DNA from: Candidatus Palauibacter scopulicola
GTDB taxonomy: Bacteria; Gemmatimonadota; Gemmatimonadetes; Palauibacterales; Palauibacteraceae
DNA length: 64,000 nucleotides
NCBI RefSeq assembly: GCF_947581915.1
Contig: NZ_CANPWG010000046.1
Span: 1-64,000 of the forward strand
Direction of reading: 5' to 3'
Shown here: piece by piece, positions 1 through 9,211 of the stretch
Layout of the letters: each line of letters begins with the position of its first letter
How positions within the stretch are numbered: the stretch's first letter is position 1
Notes under the pieces: generated by a model
Database searches by the model: none
Seen by the model: only the letters and a program-made list of their open reading frames with translations
What the model was told of the DNA's origin: nothing
Position numbers and translations under genes: made by a program

Positions 1-540
1 CTGCTCATCGTGCTGGGCCGCATCAAGCCGCTGGTACACTTCGCGAACCTGCGCGAGCCGCTCCTGACCGCGTTCTCGACGAGTTCGTCGGGCGCGACGC
101 TCCCGGTCACGATCAAGACGCTGCGGGAGAAGGTGGGTGTCTCGAACAAGGTCTCGTCGTTCGTGCTCCCGATGGGCGCCACCGTGAACATGGACGGCAC
201 GGCGATCTTCGAGTGCGCCGGCGCCCTCTTCATCGCGCAGGTGCTCGGGGTCGACCTCACCATCGGTCAGCAGGCGATCGTCGTCCTCACGGCGCTTCTC
301 GCCTCGATCGGCGCGGCCGCGGTGCCCTCGGCCGGCGTGGTCGTGATTTTCATCGTCCTCAACGCGATCGGCCTCGGCGACAACCCGGAGGCGATCACGA
401 TCGTGGGCGCGATGCTCGCCATCGACCGGCCGCTCGACATGTACCGCACCGCGGTCAACGTGTTCAGCGACTCGTGCGGCGCCGCGATCATCGCCCGCTC
501 CGAAGGGGAGGAAGGGGTAGACACCGAAGTCCGCCACTGA
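1..540 (+). CDS. Dicarboxylate/amino acid:cation symporter (DAACS family), C-terminal part
   Basis: The reading frame is open from the first base, so the gene is cut by the window edge; about 179 residues remain. It carries the hallmark segments of glutamate/C4-dicarboxylate symporters (GltP/DctA type): the serine-rich hairpin STSSSGATLPVT, the unwound-helix motif NMDGT, a re-entrant hairpin with SIGAAAVPSAG, and the substrate-binding helix DRPLDMYRTAVNVFSDS. These place it as an inner-membrane carrier taking up acidic amino acids or dicarboxylates with Na+ or H+. The substrate cannot be fixed from this portion. A GC-rich hairpin follows the stop codon. Confidence 0.93.
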   Translation: MLIVLGRIKPLVHFANLREPLLTAFSTSSSGATLPVTIKTLREKVGVSNKVSSFVLPMGATVNMDGTAIFECAGALFIAQVLGVDLTIGQQAIVVLTALLASIGAAAVPSAGVVVIFIVLNAIGLGDNPEAITIVGAMLAIDRPLDMYRTAVNVFSDSCGAAIIARSEGEEGVDTEVRH

Positions 541-558
541 CGGTGGGACGGGCCTGAC

Positions 559-587
559 GCGGGGGCCGGGAGACGACCGGCCCCCGC
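559..587. terminator. GC-rich hairpin between convergent genes
   Basis: Perfect 11-bp inverted repeat, GCGGGGGCCGG pairing with CCGGCCCCCGC around a 7-nt loop. It lies 18 bp after the symporter stop and 4 bp before the stop of the opposing lipoprotein gene. Position and symmetry fit a bidirectional terminator. No U-tract follows, so intrinsic termination is inferred. Confidence 0.65.
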
Positions 588-591
588 ATGG

Positions 592-1167
592 TCACCTCGG
601 TTTCGGCCCGCTCAGAACGGTGGCCTGCGTCCCGCGCTTCGTCTGGATGTCGATCGCGCCGCCCCGGGCGCGCGGCCCGTAGAGCAGGACCGCGGCGCGC
701 CCCTTCACGACCTCCACGTGATCGATGTCCAGGGCCTCGACATCCGATAGTTTGAAGTCATCCGGCTGCTTGACCCCGTCAATGATGATCAGCGGCGGGA
801 CCGAGCGACATTCCGTACTGATCGAGGTGGGCCCGCGCAGCACGATCGACTCGGCCTCTCCCGGTGGATCCCCCGGCGGCGCCGACCGGACCGCCGACTC
901 CTTGCCGTCCTCGAGGGGCGGTGTATCCGTCGCCGGTGTGGGGACCTCTTCGGTGAGAGCCGGTTCGGCCTCGAGCGGTTCTGCCGGAGGCTGTTCTACG
1001 GGAGTCCGTTCGACGGGGACGGAGAGCCGGGAGGGTTCTTCGACCCCGAAATCCGGCGCGAAAGGCGACTCCGAGCTGTCGCACCCGACGCTCGCCAGAA
1101 CGCTCGCCAGCAGCATGGCGGTGGCCGCCGAGTTCCCACGTTCGAATCTGCTCTGACCGAACAGCAT
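592..1167 (-). CDS. Lipoprotein with stand-alone TonB-plug-like domain
   Basis: 191 residues starting at the ATG at 1167, chosen because AGGAAG lies just upstream and the next residues form a signal peptide ending in a lipobox-like LASVGC. Residues ~30-115 are a low-complexity Pro/Glu-rich linker. The C-terminal ~75 residues resemble the plug domain of SusC-type TonB-dependent receptors: PPLIIIDGVK, DIDHVEVVKGRAAVLLYG and GGAIDIQTKRG correspond to the conserved DGV, IEVLKG.SA..YG and G.I.I.TKRG blocks. No barrel follows, so it cannot itself be a transporter. It may be a periplasmic partner, a decoy, or a domain reused for peptide or protein binding; the function is unknown. Confidence 0.75.
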   Translation of the reverse strand: MLFGQSRFERGNSAATAMLLASVLASVGCDSSESPFAPDFGVEEPSRLSVPVERTPVEQPPAEPLEAEPALTEEVPTPATDTPPLEDGKESAVRSAPPGDPPGEAESIVLRGPTSISTECRSVPPLIIIDGVKQPDDFKLSDVEALDIDHVEVVKGRAAVLLYGPRARGGAIDIQTKRGTQATVLSGPKPR

Positions 1168-1451
1168 GATCGCTTCTTCCTGTGCGCCGTTCCTCCGACG
1201 TCTCACGTCCTAAACGTCCGGCATTGGCGTGCTGCGACAGTTCGGTGGCCTCCACGGGCCGCTTTTCGGCTTGCGCGCCGCCGATCCGGGATCGAACCGT
1301 ACGTACTACCATCGCGGCGAAAGAATTGCGATTCCGATCACGGAAACGTTGCAAATCGGATCGCGGTACCGTTGCAATGCCGTGTACGCAGTTGCCGCGG
1401 TTCGCGCGGCGGGTGACGATGGCTACGCACCATCGACATGGAGGACGACTC
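1168..1451. other. Divergent intergenic region
   Basis: 284 bp between the divergent lipoprotein and amidohydrolase genes, where both promoters should lie. It is more AT-rich than the flanks around 1320-1380 and contains the 8-mer CGTTGCAA twice (1347-1354 and 1370-1377, 23 bp apart), a possible regulator-binding direct repeat. No confident promoter hexamers were identified. Confidence 0.4.
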
Positions 1452-3119
1452 ATGAAGAGACCTGGCGGCGTCATTCGAAGCGCTCTGACCGCCATTTCGG
1501 CGCTGATCCTTCTGGCCACCGCGGCGGAAGCCCTGCAGCCGATGCAGATGGTCGGGGCTCCCGACCGCGGCCCGGACGAGGGCGAAGGACCGTACGACCG
1601 CCTCATCATCCGCGGCGCCACCGTGATCGACGGCACGGGCGCACCGCCCATCGGTCCGATGGACATCGTCATCGAGGGGAACCGGATCGTCGATGTCGTC
1701 GGCGTCGGCGTCCCGCAGCGCCCCATCGACGAGGCGCGCCGCCCCGGCCTCACCGTCGAGGGCAATCCCGACGCCGTCGTGCACGAGATCGACGCCACCG
1801 GCATGTACGTCCTGCCGGGCTTCGTGGACCTCCACCTGCACACCGGCGGCGTCCCCAAGGCGCCCGAGGCGGAGTACACCTACAAGCTGTGGATGGCGCA
1901 CGGCATCACGACCGGCCGCGGCGTCGCCTTCGGCCCCCACGACTGGTCGATCCGGGAGAAGGCGCGGAGCGCGGCGAACGAGATCGTGGCGCCGCGCATG
2001 TGGGTCTATCCCTTCACGGGCGCGGGCGGAGAGGGATGGAGCGGCCGCCTGATCGACACCCCGGAGGACGCGCGGGACTGGGCCCGGTACGTGAAGGAGT
2101 CGGGCGCCGACGGGCTCAAGCTCAACTCGTTCCGCCCGGACATCATGGAGGCGCTGCTGGACGAGGCCGCCCAACTCGGCCTCGGGAGCACGGCCCATCT
2201 CGGCCAGATGGGCGTCGCGCAGATGAACGCGCTCGACGCCGCGCGCCTCGGCCTCGGCACCGTCACCCACTTCTACGGGCTGTTCGAGGCGCTGTACAAG
2301 GACCACGACGTCCAGCCGTGGCCGCCGGAGATGAACTACAACGACGAGCAGCACCGTTTCGGGCAGGTGCCCATGCAGTGGAACCTCATCCACGAGCCCG
2401 GGAGCCCGGAGTGGAACGCCCTCCTCGAGGAGATGCTCGCGCTCGACGTCACCCTCGACCCCACCATGACCGCCTACCAGGCGAGCTGGGACATCGACGA
2501 CCAGATGTACGCGCCCTGGCACGGGACCTACACGCTGCCGACGCTGTGGGAGTTCTACGAGGCGAACCGCGAGGACCACGGCTCGTACTACTTCGACTGG
2601 ACGACGTGGGAGGAAGTGGCGTGGCGCGACTTCCTCGAGGTGTGGCACGACCTGCTCAACGACTACAAGAACATGGGCGGCCGCGTCACGGCGAGTTCGG
2701 ACGCCGGCTACATCTACAACCTCATGGGCTTCTCCACGATCCAGGAGATGGAACTTCTGCAGCACGCCGGGTTCCATCCGCTGGAGGTGATCCGCGCCGC
2801 GACCATGCACGCGGCCGAGACGCTGTTCAAGCCGACGGGCCGTCCGATCGAGTTCGGCGTCGTGCGGCGCGGCCTGCTGGCGGACCTCGTGATCGTGGAC
2901 GAGAACCCGATCCAGAACCTGAAGGTCCTGTACGGCACCGGGGCGCGGCGCCTGAACGACGAGACGGGCGAGGTCGAGACGGTCGGCGGCATCCTGTACA
3001 CGATCAAGGACGGCATCGTCTACGACGCGAAGCAACTCCTCGCCGACGTAGCCGAGATGGTCGAGCAACAGAAGCGCGCCACGACCACCACCACCGACTA
3101 CGGAGACTCGGACAGATGA
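1452..3119 (+). CDS. Exported amidohydrolase-family metallohydrolase
   Basis: 555 residues from the ATG at 1452, preceded by GGAGGA with good spacing; the first ~25 residues form a Sec signal peptide. The mature protein has the composite-domain entry RLIIRGATVIDGTG, the metal-binding HLH in LPGFVDLHLHTGG, a TIM-barrel segment with SSDAG late in the protein, and the closing strands of the amidohydrolase superfamily (RRGLLADLVIVDENP). It is related to the imidazolonepropionase/prolidase-like exported amidohydrolases and should cleave an amide, ester or cyclic C-N bond in the periplasm. The substrate is unknown. msrA follows 16 bp downstream. Confidence 0.85.
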   Translation: MKRPGGVIRSALTAISALILLATAAEALQPMQMVGAPDRGPDEGEGPYDRLIIRGATVIDGTGAPPIGPMDIVIEGNRIVDVVGVGVPQRPIDEARRPGLTVEGNPDAVVHEIDATGMYVLPGFVDLHLHTGGVPKAPEAEYTYKLWMAHGITTGRGVAFGPHDWSIREKARSAANEIVAPRMWVYPFTGAGGEGWSGRLIDTPEDARDWARYVKESGADGLKLNSFRPDIMEALLDEAAQLGLGSTAHLGQMGVAQMNALDAARLGLGTVTHFYGLFEALYKDHDVQPWPPEMNYNDEQHRFGQVPMQWNLIHEPGSPEWNALLEEMLALDVTLDPTMTAYQASWDIDDQMYAPWHGTYTLPTLWEFYEANREDHGSYYFDWTTWEEVAWRDFLEVWHDLLNDYKNMGGRVTASSDAGYIYNLMGFSTIQEMELLQHAGFHPLEVIRAATMHAAETLFKPTGRPIEFGVVRRGLLADLVIVDENPIQNLKVLYGTGARRLNDETGEVETVGGILYTIKDGIVYDAKQLLADVAEMVEQQKRATTTTTDYGDSDR

Positions 3120-3135
3120 GTGAGAGAAGGGGGAG

Positions 3136-3690
3136 ATGAGCGAGATAAGGGAGACGGCGACGCTGGGCGGGGGGTGCTTCTGGTGCCTCGAAGCCGTGTA
3201 TCAGCTTCTGGATGGCGTACATCGCGTGAAGTCGGGGTACGCCGGCGGGCATGTCGAGAACCCCACCTACGAGCAGGTGTGCTCGGGCCGCACCGGGCAC
3301 GCGGAAGTCGTGCTCGTCACCTTCGATCCGGACACGGTCTCGTTCGACGATCTGCTGGATGTCTTTTTCACGATCCACGATCCGACCACGCTGAACCGGC
3401 AGGGCGCGGACGTGGGGACGCAGTACCGCTCGGCGATCTTCCACGAGAGCGAAGCACAGAAGGACGCGGCCGAGCGGAAGGTCGCCGAGATCACGGCGGC
3501 GGGGATCTGGCCGGACCCGATCGTGACGGAGATTGCCCCACTGGAGACGTTCTACCCGGCGGAGGCGTACCACGACGACTACCTGAATCGGAACCCGACC
3601 CAGCCGTACTGCCAGGCGGTCGTCGCGCCGAAGGTGGCGAAGTTCCGCCGCCAGCATCTCCAGCGCCTGAAGCGCGGAGCGGGCGTCTGA
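3136..3690 (+). CDS. msrA: Peptide-methionine (S)-S-oxide reductase MsrA
   Basis: 184 residues, the normal length for a single-domain MsrA. The catalytic signature GGCFWCLE is near residue 12-19, with the nucleophilic Cys first. The downstream blocks GYAGG, THxE-like [28 protein letters not shown] and the C-terminal CQAVVAPK, which may carry a resolving Cys, are all present. It reduces the S epimer of methionine sulfoxide in proteins. AAGGGGGAG precedes the ATG. No signal peptide is seen, so the enzyme is probably cytoplasmic. It follows the amidohydrolase closely and could be co-transcribed with it. Confidence 0.96.
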   Translation: MSEIRETATLGGGCFWCLEAVYQLLDGVHRVKSGYAGGHVENPTYEQVCSGRTGHAEVVLVTFDPDTVSFDDLLDVFFTIHDPTTLNRQGADVGTQYRSAIFHESEAQKDAAERKVAEITAAGIWPDPIVTEIAPLETFYPAEAYHDDYLNRNPTQPYCQAVVAPKVAKFRRQHLQRLKRGAGV

Positions 3691-3748
3691 CGGAGGCCGT
3701 TGGGCTGTCCGTGCGGCGCGGGTCCCCGCCGCGGCCGCGGGCTGCCGG

Positions 3749-4402
3749 GTGACGACGCCGGCGCACGCGGCGCTCAGCCTGATCGTGCTGGGCCGGTCCG
3801 AACGCAACGCGCTGCCGGCCGCGCTCGGGGCTGTCGCCCCGGACCTCCCGATGCTCGTCTTCTACCTCTGGGAGCGGCTCGCGCGCGGTGTGTCGGAGGG
3901 CCGGATCTGGTCAGAGCGCTACTTCGACCCCGGCTGGCAGGTCGTGTTCGACATCCCGAGTTCGATCCCCCTCCTCGTACTTGCCCTGTGCATCCTCCTC
4001 ATGCTCATCGGCCGGCGCTCGACCGCCGGGGGCATCCCGACCGCCGGGGCCATCGCGCCCGCCGGAGTGGCCGCCACGCCGCCATCGGCGAGGCTCACCG
4101 CATGGGCCCTGTTCGTCGCGAGCATGATCCTCCACGCGCTGGGTGACCTGCCGCTGCACCGGGAGGACGCGCACCGCCACTTCTTCCCGTTCAGCGACTG
4201 GCGCTTCACCAGCCCCGTGTCGTACTGGGACCCGGCCCACTACGGAGGATACGCGGCCATCGGCGAAGTGCTCCTCGTGCTGGCCGTCTCCGTCTTCCTC
4301 TTCCGGGCCTACCGCGGCCGGGGCCGCTGGATCGTCGCCGGCGTGGCCGGTGTCTACGCGCTCTTCGTCGGTTTCGCCGTACTGGTATGGTCCGGGTTGT
4401 GA
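3749..4402 (+). CDS. Integral membrane protein, possibly YdjM/DUF457-like
   Basis: About 217 residues from a GTG at 3749 (VTTPAHAALS). It opens with TPAHAALSLIVLG and PDLPMLVFYLW, then has four or five hydrophobic helices. A His/Asp-rich loop, LHALGDLPLHREDAHRHFFPFSDW, recalls the metal-dependent membrane hydrolase-like YdjM/DUF457 family. That assignment is by pattern only. Its stop codon overlaps the start of the downstream P450 gene (TGATG), suggesting translational coupling. Confidence 0.6.
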   Translation: MTTPAHAALSLIVLGRSERNALPAALGAVAPDLPMLVFYLWERLARGVSEGRIWSERYFDPGWQVVFDIPSSIPLLVLALCILLMLIGRRSTAGGIPTAGAIAPAGVAATPPSARLTAWALFVASMILHALGDLPLHREDAHRHFFPFSDWRFTSPVSYWDPAHYGGYAAIGEVLLVLAVSVFLFRAYRGRGRWIVAGVAGVYALFVGFAVLVWSGL

Positions 4403-5643
4403 TGAGCGAGCCGCGGGCCGATCGCTTCCCGCTCGGGGCGCGGGTCCGTCTCGCGGATCTCGCGGTCGACCCGTACCCGACCTTCGCCGAACTGCGGGAG
4501 GCGGAACCCGTCACCTGGGTCCCGGAGATCGAGCGCTGGTTCCTCACGCGGCGCGACGACATCCTCGCCGTGCTCCGGGACCCCGACCTCTTCACGACGG
4601 ATGCGCCTTCGACGATCCGCGACATGTTCGGCGTCCACATGATGACGACGGAGGGTCCGACGCAGATCCGCTACAAGCGGAAGTGTCTGCCCCCGTTCCA
4701 CGCCTCCCGAATGAAGACGGCTTCGCTTCCGCCCCTGGTGGCGGAGGTCGAGCGCCGAGTGGAGGCGATGCGGTCTGCGGCCAGACCGGCTGACGGCGGA
4801 CGGGCCGGTCGATGGCAGGCCGGGGAGATGCGGACGCGGGTAGCGCGCCCGGTCGCGCTGCATTCCGTGCTGACCGTGCTCGGCATTCCCTTGAGCGAGA
4901 CGGAGCGCGTGAACGAATGGTACGAACACTTCGCCCGGGCGCTGGCGAACTTCGCGGGCGACCCGGAGTTGCGGGCGGCGGGCAAGGGGGCGGCGGACGC
5001 GTTCGGCCGGGCGCTCGCACCGATCCTCGAGGAACTCGAACGGGACCCGGATGGCAGCCTCCTCTCCGACCTCGCGTGCGACCACGTCGACCCGCTCACG
5101 GCGGAGGAGATCCGCTCCAACGCGCTCATCATCCTCTTCGGCGGGATCGAGACGACCGAGTCGATGATCGCCAACGCCGTGTGGGCGCTGCTGTCGCATC
5201 CCGAACAAGTCCCGGCGGCGCGGGCGGGCGAGGCCGCCCTGGAGCTGGCGATCGAGGAGACGCTGCGCTGGGAGCCCGCGGTGCAGTCGGCCGCCCGCCA
5301 CGCGACCCGCGACACCGAGATCCGCGGCGTCCGCATCGCGGAGGGAGAGGTGGTCCACTGCATGCTGGGCGCGGCGAACCGGGATCCCGCGCACTTCGAG
5401 CACCCCGACCGCTTCGACGCGACCCGCCGGAACGCCGGCGACCACCTGTCGTTCGCGGTGGGTCGCCACTTCTGCCTCGGCGCCCCGCTCGCCCGCCTCG
5501 AGACCCGCGTCGTACTCGAAACGCTATGGGCCCGCTGCCCCGGCCTCCGCCTCGACCCGGACCGTCCCGCGGCCCCCTATGGCTACGAGTTCCGCAAGCC
5601 CGAGTCCGTGTGGGTGGAATGGACCGGAACGAGTTCCCGCTAG
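4402..5643 (+). CDS. Cytochrome P450 monooxygenase
   Basis: 413 residues, standard for a soluble bacterial class I P450. The I-helix motif GGIETTE lies near residue 246, the K-helix ExxR (ETLRWEP) near 285, and the heme-binding loop FAVGRHFCLGAP places the thiolate Cys at about residue 358. The start at 4402 is preferred because it overlaps the previous stop as ATGA; an in-frame ATG at 4387 is possible. It needs a ferredoxin and reductase, neither of which is nearby, so substrate and redox partners are unknown. A perfect palindrome (5656-5673) separates it from the convergent serine hydrolase gene. Confidence 0.95.
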   Translation: MSEPRADRFPLGARVRLADLAVDPYPTFAELREAEPVTWVPEIERWFLTRRDDILAVLRDPDLFTTDAPSTIRDMFGVHMMTTEGPTQIRYKRKCLPPFHASRMKTASLPPLVAEVERRVEAMRSAARPADGGRAGRWQAGEMRTRVARPVALHSVLTVLGIPLSETERVNEWYEHFARALANFAGDPELRAAGKGAADAFGRALAPILEELERDPDGSLLSDLACDHVDPLTAEEIRSNALIILFGGIETTESMIANAVWALLSHPEQVPAARAGEAALELAIEETLRWEPAVQSAARHATRDTEIRGVRIAEGEVVHCMLGAANRDPAHFEHPDRFDATRRNAGDHLSFAVGRHFCLGAPLARLETRVVLETLWARCPGLRLDPDRPAAPYGYEFRKPESVWVEWTGTSSR

Positions 5644-5655
5644 GTCGAACGCGGG

Positions 5656-5673
5656 ACGTTCCCGCGGGAACGT
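5656..5673. repeat. Recurrent palindrome, copy 1
   Basis: ACGTTCCCGCGGGAACGT, an 18-bp perfect palindrome in the 49-bp gap between the convergent P450 and serine hydrolase genes. The same core recurs at 20305-20324, 39315-39336 and 47574-47591. It could form a hairpin on either transcript or bind a dimeric protein. Confidence 0.85.
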
Positions 5674-5692
5674 GTTGCGGTGCTCGCGTCCG

Positions 5693-6805
5693 TCAGCAAT
5701 CCGCGCCGCAGTGGGCCGCGACGAGTCGGGTGAGGATGCCCATGTAGTCGCTCCACGGCGTCTGAGCGTCGGGCACCGTCTTGTGCGCGACGACCATGCC
5801 CACCGAGGGGATGACCGTGATGAACTGGCCGTAGGCGCCCCGGCCGCTGTACGCCCCCTCGAATCCCTCCGGCACCGCGGGGCCGTCCCACACCCACCAC
5901 ATGTACCCGTAGCCGAACTCGCCCCCGCGCAGCCCCTCGGGGTTCATCTCCTCGGATGGCGTGACGATGCCGACGATGCGTTCGGCCCACCCGTCGGGCA
6001 GGATCCGCTCGCCATCCCACATCCCGTCCCGCAGCATCACGTATCCGATCCGGGCCATGTCCCGCGTGGAGAGGACCATGTGATAGGCGAGATTCCGGGA
6101 GCGCGTGGCGTCGCCCGACTTGCGGTGGATCGACCGGTCCCAGTCCTCGAACCCGAGCGGCAGGGCGAGGTCCGTTTCCAGCGCGTCGTAGATGTTGCGG
6201 CCGGTCAGTTGCTCGAAGGCGGCCCCGGCCGCGTTGAAGTCCCAGTTGCTGTACAGGTAGTAGGTGCCGGGTTCCTGCGAGCCGCGGGGCGGCGCGTCCG
6301 CGAGGTTGTCCCCCGCGTTCGACGCGGGGTGATAGACGCCGGAGCGCGCGGTGACGAGATCGAGGACGCGGGCGCGCTTCTCGATCGGGAGGAGGCCCTG
6401 CACGTCGTCCATACCGAGATCCTCGAGGGTGAGTTCGAGGTCGATGGTTCCGTCCGCCACGTAGTTCCCGTACAGCATGGCGAGGATGCTCTTCCGCACG
6501 GAAGCGAGATAGCTCAGCGAATCCACCGGTCCGTGCTCGAACACCACCCGTCCCCCGACCACGGCCATCACCGCCGACGTGTTGATCCCCTCGACGTAGA
6601 GATGGACCGCGTCCAGCGCCTCGGCCGAGAACCCGGCCGCCGCCGGATCCGTGATCCGCTCCCACGACGCGCCCGGATAGACAGCCTCCGCCGCACTGTC
6701 CGCGACCGGCGCCGGAGCGCACCCGAACCCCGTTGCGAGGGCCAGAACCAGCGCCGCCAACGCGACGCATCCTTTGACGCGGTCCTCATGTCGCACGATC
6801 ATCAT
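5693..6805 (-). CDS. Exported beta-lactamase/PBP-fold serine hydrolase
   Basis: 370 residues. A signal peptide ends in a lipobox-like TGFGC around residue 29. The class C beta-lactamase/DD-peptidase fold is shown by SxxK at residues 102-105 (SVRK), the YSN triad element at 185-187, and late segments GYGYMWWVW and SGRGAYGQF; the KTG equivalent looks like HKT near the C-terminus. Such lipoproteins act as esterases, peptidases or amidases in the periplasm rather than as true beta-lactamases. Substrate unknown. It is convergent with the P450 gene and starts about 40 bp from a small divergent gene. Confidence 0.85.
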   Translation of the reverse strand: MMIVRHEDRVKGCVALAALVLALATGFGCAPAPVADSAAEAVYPGASWERITDPAAAGFSAEALDAVHLYVEGINTSAVMAVVGGRVVFEHGPVDSLSYLASVRKSILAMLYGNYVADGTIDLELTLEDLGMDDVQGLLPIEKRARVLDLVTARSGVYHPASNAGDNLADAPPRGSQEPGTYYLYSNWDFNAAGAAFEQLTGRNIYDALETDLALPLGFEDWDRSIHRKSGDATRSRNLAYHMVLSTRDMARIGYVMLRDGMWDGERILPDGWAERIVGIVTPSEEMNPEGLRGGEFGYGYMWWVWDGPAVPEGFEGAYSGRGAYGQFITVIPSVGMVVAHKTVPDAQTPWSDYMGILTRLVAAHCGADC

Positions 6806-6843
6806 GTCCCGATTTCAGTACTGGAGAACTGGAAGAGAGAACA

Positions 6844-7014
6844 GTGAAACGCGCCCAGCACCGCCGCCAGTGGCGCGGCAAGGAGTCCGACAAGGACTAC
6901 GAGACCGCGATGAAGCGCCTTCTTGCTCGCAAGCCCCGGAAGATCGAGTGGCCGGGCGGAAAGCGCCCAACGCGCGAAGAGCTATACGACCGCGGGCGAT
7001 CAGCATTCGAGTGA
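6844..7014 (+). CDS. Small basic hypothetical protein
   Basis: A 56-residue frame starting at a GTG with GAAGAGAG 5-12 bases upstream, ending just before the S9 peptidase gene. The predicted protein is highly charged (VKRAQHRRQWRGKESDKDYE, then a WPGGKRPTREELYDRG stretch), with no signal peptide. It could be a small DNA- or RNA-binding or antitoxin-like protein, but no family was recognised. Support is the good ribosome-binding site, the fit into the gap, and coding-like composition. Confidence 0.4.
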   Translation: MKRAQHRRQWRGKESDKDYETAMKRLLARKPRKIEWPGGKRPTREELYDRGRSAFE

Positions 7015-7030
7015 AGCGAAGGAGTCGTCG

Positions 7031-9211
7031 ATGCCGCGAGCGAAGGCAGCATGCCATGACCGTTTTTCCCTCATCGCGGCGCTGCTCGCCGTGAGCGTTC
7101 AGGCCGCCGGCTGCACCGGGGAGGGTGCCGATCCCGCCTCCGAATCCCCGGCCGATGCCGGGGTCGCGCCCCCCGTCGCACGCGTGATCCCGGAACAACT
7201 GGAGACGCACGGGCACACACGAGTCGACAACTACTACTGGCTCAACCAGCGCGAAAATCCCGAGGTCATCGCGTACCTCGAGGCGGAGAACGGCTACACC
7301 GACGCGCTGATGGCGCACACCGAGGATCTCCAGGCGGAGTTGTTCGAGGAGATCAAGGGCCGGATCCAGCAGACCGACCTCTCCGTGCCGGTACGACGGG
7401 GCGACTTCTTCTACTACAGTCGCACCGAAGAAGGGCGGGACTACCCGATCCATGCCCGGAAGCGCGGGTCGCTGGACGCGGACGAGGAGGTCATCCTCGA
7501 CGTCAACCCGCTCGCCGAGGGCCACGACTTCTACTCCGCCTTCCCCACGGTCAGCTCCGACGGGAACCTGATGGCGTGGGCCGAGGACACCCGCGGGCGC
7601 CGCATCTACACCATCCGGATCCGGAACCTCGACACCGGAGAGGACTACCCGGAGGCGATCGAGGGCGCTTCCGGCAACATGGTGTGGGCCGAGGACAACC
7701 GGACGCTCTTCTATACGCGCCGGGATCCCGGCACGCTGCGTTCGTACCAGGTCTACCGGCACCGCGTCGGCGCCGACCCCGCGGACGACGTGCTCGTGTA
7801 CCAGGAGGACGACGAGGAGTTCAGCAGCGGCATTCGCAAGACGAAGTCGAAGCAGTACCTCGTCATCTCCTCCTCCCACACCCTGGCGGACGAGCACCGC
7901 TTCCTGGACGCGGCGAACCCCGAGGGCGAGTTCACCCTCTTCCTTCCGCGCGAGCGCGGGCACGAGCACCGCTTCGACCACTTCGGGGACCACTTCTACA
8001 TCCGGACGAACCTCGACGGGGCCGAGAACTTCAAGCTCATGCGGACCCCCGTCGACCGGACGGCGACGGACAACTGGGAGACGGTCATCCCGCACCGGGG
8101 CGACGTCTTCCTGCAGGGGTTCGAGTTGTTCCGGAACTACCTCGTCCTCTCGGAGCGCGCGGGAGGGCTCACCCGCCTGCGCGTCCGCGCGTGGGAGGGA
8201 GACGAGCACCAGATCGCGTTCGACGAGCCGGCCTACCTGGCCTCGCTGTCGGCCAACCCCGAACTGGACACGGACATCCTTCGCTACGGGTACACGTCGC
8301 TCTCCGCGCCGCGCTCCGTCTACGACTACGACATGTCCACCCGCGAGCGCACGCTGCTCAAGGAGGACGAAGTGCTCGGCGGCTACGACCGCGCGGACTA
8401 CGTGGTGGAACGGCTGCACGCCCCCGCCCGCGACGGCGCCGTGGAAGTGCCGGTGTCCGTCGTCTACCGGCGGGGTCTCGAGAAGGACGGCGACAACCCC
8501 CTCCTCCTCTACGCCTACGGCTCCTACGGGGCGAGCATGGAGCCCACCTTCTCCTCCACCCGTCTCAGCCTCCTCGACCGCGGGTTCGTCTACGCGATCG
8601 CCCATATCCGCGGCGGACAGGAACTGGGCCGGGCGTGGTACGAGGACGGGAAGATGTTCAACAAGAAGAACACCTTCACCGACTACGTGGACGTGGCGGA
8701 TTACCTCGTGGCGGAAGGCTACACGAGCCCCGAGATGCTCTTCGCCCGGGGCGGGAGCGCCGGGGGCCTGCTCATGGGGGCGGTGGTGAACATGCGGCCG
8801 GATTTGTTCCGGGGCGTGGTCGCGCACGTGCCGTTCGTCGATGTCGTGACGACGATGCTCGACGAGTCGATCCCGCTCACGACCTTCGAATGGGATGAGT
8901 GGGGCAACCCGGCGGACCTCGAATCGTACCGCTACATGCTCTCCTACTCGCCCTACGACCAGGTAGAGGCGAAGGACTACCCGAACCTGCTCGTCACGAC
9001 GGGACTCCACGACTCGCAGGTGCAGTACTGGGAGCCGGCGAAGTGGGTGGCGAAGCTGCGCGCGACGAAGACGGACGAGAACCGTCTGCTCCTCAAGACG
9101 CACATGGACGCCGGCCACGGCGGCGGCTCGGGCCGGGACCGGGCCTACGAGGAACTCGCCTTCGAGTTCGCCTTCATCCTCGACCTGCTCGAAGAGACCG
9201 CCCCGCGCTAG
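7031..9211 (+). CDS. S9 prolyl oligopeptidase family peptidase (oligopeptidase B-like)
   Basis: 726 residues from the ATG at 7031 (AAGGAG upstream). An N-terminal signal ends in a lipobox-like QAAGC. The order is the typical S9A one: a propeller region with YYWLNQRENPEVIAYLEAEN at its entry, then an alpha/beta-hydrolase domain with the nucleophile elbow GGSAGG near residue 575, the DSQV segment carrying the acid, and the catalytic His in DAGHGG near the C-terminus. It should cleave short peptides after basic or proline residues in the periplasm. The stop overlaps by 4 bp the end of the convergent deacetylase gene. Confidence 0.93.
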   Translation: MPRAKAACHDRFSLIAALLAVSVQAAGCTGEGADPASESPADAGVAPPVARVIPEQLETHGHTRVDNYYWLNQRENPEVIAYLEAENGYTDALMAHTEDLQAELFEEIKGRIQQTDLSVPVRRGDFFYYSRTEEGRDYPIHARKRGSLDADEEVILDVNPLAEGHDFYSAFPTVSSDGNLMAWAEDTRGRRIYTIRIRNLDTGEDYPEAIEGASGNMVWAEDNRTLFYTRRDPGTLRSYQVYRHRVGADPADDVLVYQEDDEEFSSGIRKTKSKQYLVISSSHTLADEHRFLDAANPEGEFTLFLPRERGHEHRFDHFGDHFYIRTNLDGAENFKLMRTPVDRTATDNWETVIPHRGDVFLQGFELFRNYLVLSERAGGLTRLRVRAWEGDEHQIAFDEPAYLASLSANPELDTDILRYGYTSLSAPRSVYDYDMSTRERTLLKEDEVLGGYDRADYVVERLHAPARDGAVEVPVSVVYRRGLEKDGDNPLLLYAYGSYGASMEPTFSSTRLSLLDRGFVYAIAHIRGGQELGRAWYEDGKMFNKKNTFTDYVDVADYLVAEGYTSPEMLFARGGSAGGLLMGAVVNMRPDLFRGVVAHVPFVDVVTTMLDESIPLTTFEWDEWGNPADLESYRYMLSYSPYDQVEAKDYPNLLVTTGLHDSQVQYWEPAKWVAKLRATKTDENRLLLKTHMDAGHGGGSGRDRAYEELAFEFAFILDLLEETAPR

